Origin: Acidobacteriaceae bacterium
GTDB lineage: Bacteria; Acidobacteriota; Terriglobia; Terriglobales; Acidobacteriaceae
Direction of reading: 5' to 3'
NCBI GenBank assembly: GCA_003140705.1
Contig: PLKU01000243.1
Location: forward strand, 2,629-10,283
DNA length: 7,655 nucleotides
The translations under genes were made by a program, and so were the position numbers. Each line of letters opens with the position of its first letter. Position 1 is the stretch's first letter. The notes beneath the pieces were generated by a model. That model was given only the letters and a program-made list of their open reading frames with translations. It was not told the DNA's origin and ran no database searches. This document shows, one piece after another, positions 6,853 to 7,655 of the stretch.

Positions 6853-6910
6853 TTTCCTAACTCTCTTTCACCAGTTGGAATGATGACAATACGTTAGCAG
6901 AGATAGGTAC

Positions 6911-6929
6911 TGAGATGCGGAGGGTTGAA
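6911..6929 (+). repeat. Direct repeat, copy 1
   Basis: TGAGATGCGGAGG, two variable bases, then TGAA. The same 19-nt pattern recurs at 7055-7073 with the first 13 bases identical. The copies are 144 bases apart, in the gap between clpX and the oxidoreductase gene, on either side of a strong hairpin. Confidence 0.6.
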
Positions 6930-7020
6930 GCTGAGAATGTGAAGCCGGGGCACGGGGCATCACTCTAATCTTCGGAGCGGAGACGACTGGGTTGCGGTTT
7001 GCCGCTGTAGAACGCCGACC

Positions 7021-7051
7021 GCCCCCTGCGCATGGTGTTTGCACAGGGGGC
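7021..7051 (-). terminator. Strong hairpin after clpX, possible terminator
   Basis: GCCCCCTGCGC (7021-7031) and GCACAGGGGGC (7041-7051) pair at ten of eleven positions around a 9-nt loop, about 33 bases past the clpX stop. The position suits a terminator for clpX, but no T-run follows on the minus strand, so it may instead be an mRNA-end or processing structure. Confidence 0.4.
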
Positions 7052-7054
7052 AGT

Positions 7055-7073
7055 TGAGATGCGGAGGACTGAA
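7055..7073 (+). repeat. Direct repeat, copy 2
   Basis: Second copy of the 19-nt pattern at 6911-6929, identical over TGAGATGCGGAGG and the final TGAA with two bases different between. It lies between the clpX stop codon and the hairpin. Confidence 0.6.
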
Positions 7074-7083
7074 AAGGGCTGAA

Positions 7084-7655
7084 TTAGCCAGCCTTCTCAA
7101 GCAGACACAGAGACAGGTCGCGACGCTCGACCATATCGCTGGTGATTTCCAGATCACGGACCCGCTTGTTGTTGGGGAGGTGATACATGAGGTCGAGCAT
7201 CAGTTCCTCAAGAATCATGCGCAACCCACGGGCACCCACCTTGCGCGCCAAAGCTTCACGGGCAACCGCGCAGCAGGCTTCTGGTGTAAAGTGCAGGCGG
7301 ACGTTTTCATATTCCAAGAGGCGCTGATACTGCTTGAGGATCGCGTTGCGCGGCTTGGTGAGGATCTCAATCAGCGCAGCTTCATCCAACTCGTCGAGAA
7401 CTCCCATGACAGGCAGACGGCCAACGAACTCAGGAATGAGTCCGTACTTGATGAGGTCCTGCGGTTCAGTTTTGCGCAGCAACTCGGTATCGCGATGTGA
7501 ACGAGCCGCTGACTCGGCTTCGGTATCTGTGGCTTTGAAACCCAGCGCCTTTTTGCCGACGCGGCGGCCTACAACGCGCTCCAGGCCGACAAACGCTCCA
7601 CCGCAAATGAAAAGAATGTTGGTGGTGTCAACAGCGGTAAATTCCTGGTGCGGAT
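7084..7655 (-). CDS. clpX: ATP-dependent Clp protease ATP-binding subunit ClpX, C-terminal part (5' end outside window)
   Basis: The frame is open from the right edge (first full codon at 7653) to the stop at 7086-7084 and gives 189 residues of ClpX, the AAA+ unfoldase that feeds substrates to the ClpP protease. Visible landmarks by fragment residue: the NILFICGGAFVGLE stretch (12-25); an LGF tripeptide at 37-39 where most ClpX proteins have the ClpP-docking IGF loop; LIPEFVGRLP (72-81) with the arginine finger at R79; and the sensor-2 motif GARGLR (140-145). The zinc-binding domain, Walker A and B and pore loops are outside the window. The start proposed by a simple ORF scan, a TTG at 7482, is internal to the gene. 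The C-terminal tail (VERRDLSLCLLEKAG) is short. The next gene in the same direction starts about 230 bases away, past a hairpin, so clpX is probably the end of its own unit. Confidence 0.97.
   Translation of the reverse strand, partial: PHQEFTAVDTTNILFICGGAFVGLERVVGRRVGKKALGFKATDTEAESAARSHRDTELLRKTEPQDLIKYGLIPEFVGRLPVMGVLDELDEAALIEILTKPRNAILKQYQRLLEYENVRLHFTPEACCAVAREALARKVGARGLRMILEELMLDLMYHLPNNKRVRDLEITSDMVERRDLSLCLLEKAG

Noticed and set aside
6880..6899. Possible operator-like ACGTTAG stretch ahead of the oxidoreductase gene
   Set aside because: It is not a real inverted repeat around the CG and does not match GCACACGTGTGC, so there is no evidence that the LacI protein acts there.
6868..6960. 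30-residue minus-strand open frame in the gap ahead of the oxidoreductase gene, possible leader peptide
   Set aside because: It has only a weak purine stretch upstream, no recognisable sequence, and includes the direct repeat. There is no attenuator-like structure between it and the next start.

Overview
The window looks like ordinary chromosome from a free-living, moderately GC-rich bacterium. A secreted GH92 mannosidase, a Gfo/Idh oxidoreductase, a LacI regulator, an iron-sulfur SoxR and clpX together would fit a carbohydrate-degrading soil lineage such as Acidobacteriota. That placement is an inference from gene content, not something the sequence proves.

Layout, left to right. The plus strand carries the 3' end of soxR (2-262), a gap with no convincing gene, a large exported GH92 alpha-mannosidase (525-2825), and a complete tRNA-Gly(CCC) with encoded CCA (3072-3146). 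From about 3200 onward everything is on the minus strand. In transcription order from the right edge these are: the C-terminal third or more of clpX (7084-7655, cut by the window edge); a gap with a strong hairpin and a short direct repeat; a Gfo/Idh/MocA-type dehydrogenase (5728-6852); a LacI-family repressor (4540-5643); and a transaldolase-family enzyme (3257-4357). The plus and minus blocks converge between the tRNA and the transaldolase gene.

The most informative part is the three-gene minus-strand set. A sugar or polyol dehydrogenase, a sugar-responsive repressor and a Schiff-base aldolase/transaldolase make a plausible small sugar-catabolism module. The transaldolase gene appears to have its own promoter: an extended -10 (TGGTATGAT on the minus strand) with an 18-nt spacer to TTGCCC. 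A perfect 12-bp palindrome with a central CpG lies over the predicted transcription start. That is the expected form and place of a LacI-family operator, so the adjacent repressor probably controls this gene. The enzyme keeps the Lys, Asn, Asp, Thr and Arg positions of transaldolases but has Gln where TalB has its catalytic-water Glu, as fructose-6-phosphate aldolase does, so its reaction may not be classical transaldolation.

Two start sites were moved by ribosome-binding-site evidence: GH92 to the ATG at 525, and the transaldolase to the ATG at 4357. I saw no insertion sequence, CRISPR array, phage gene or other obvious mobile element.
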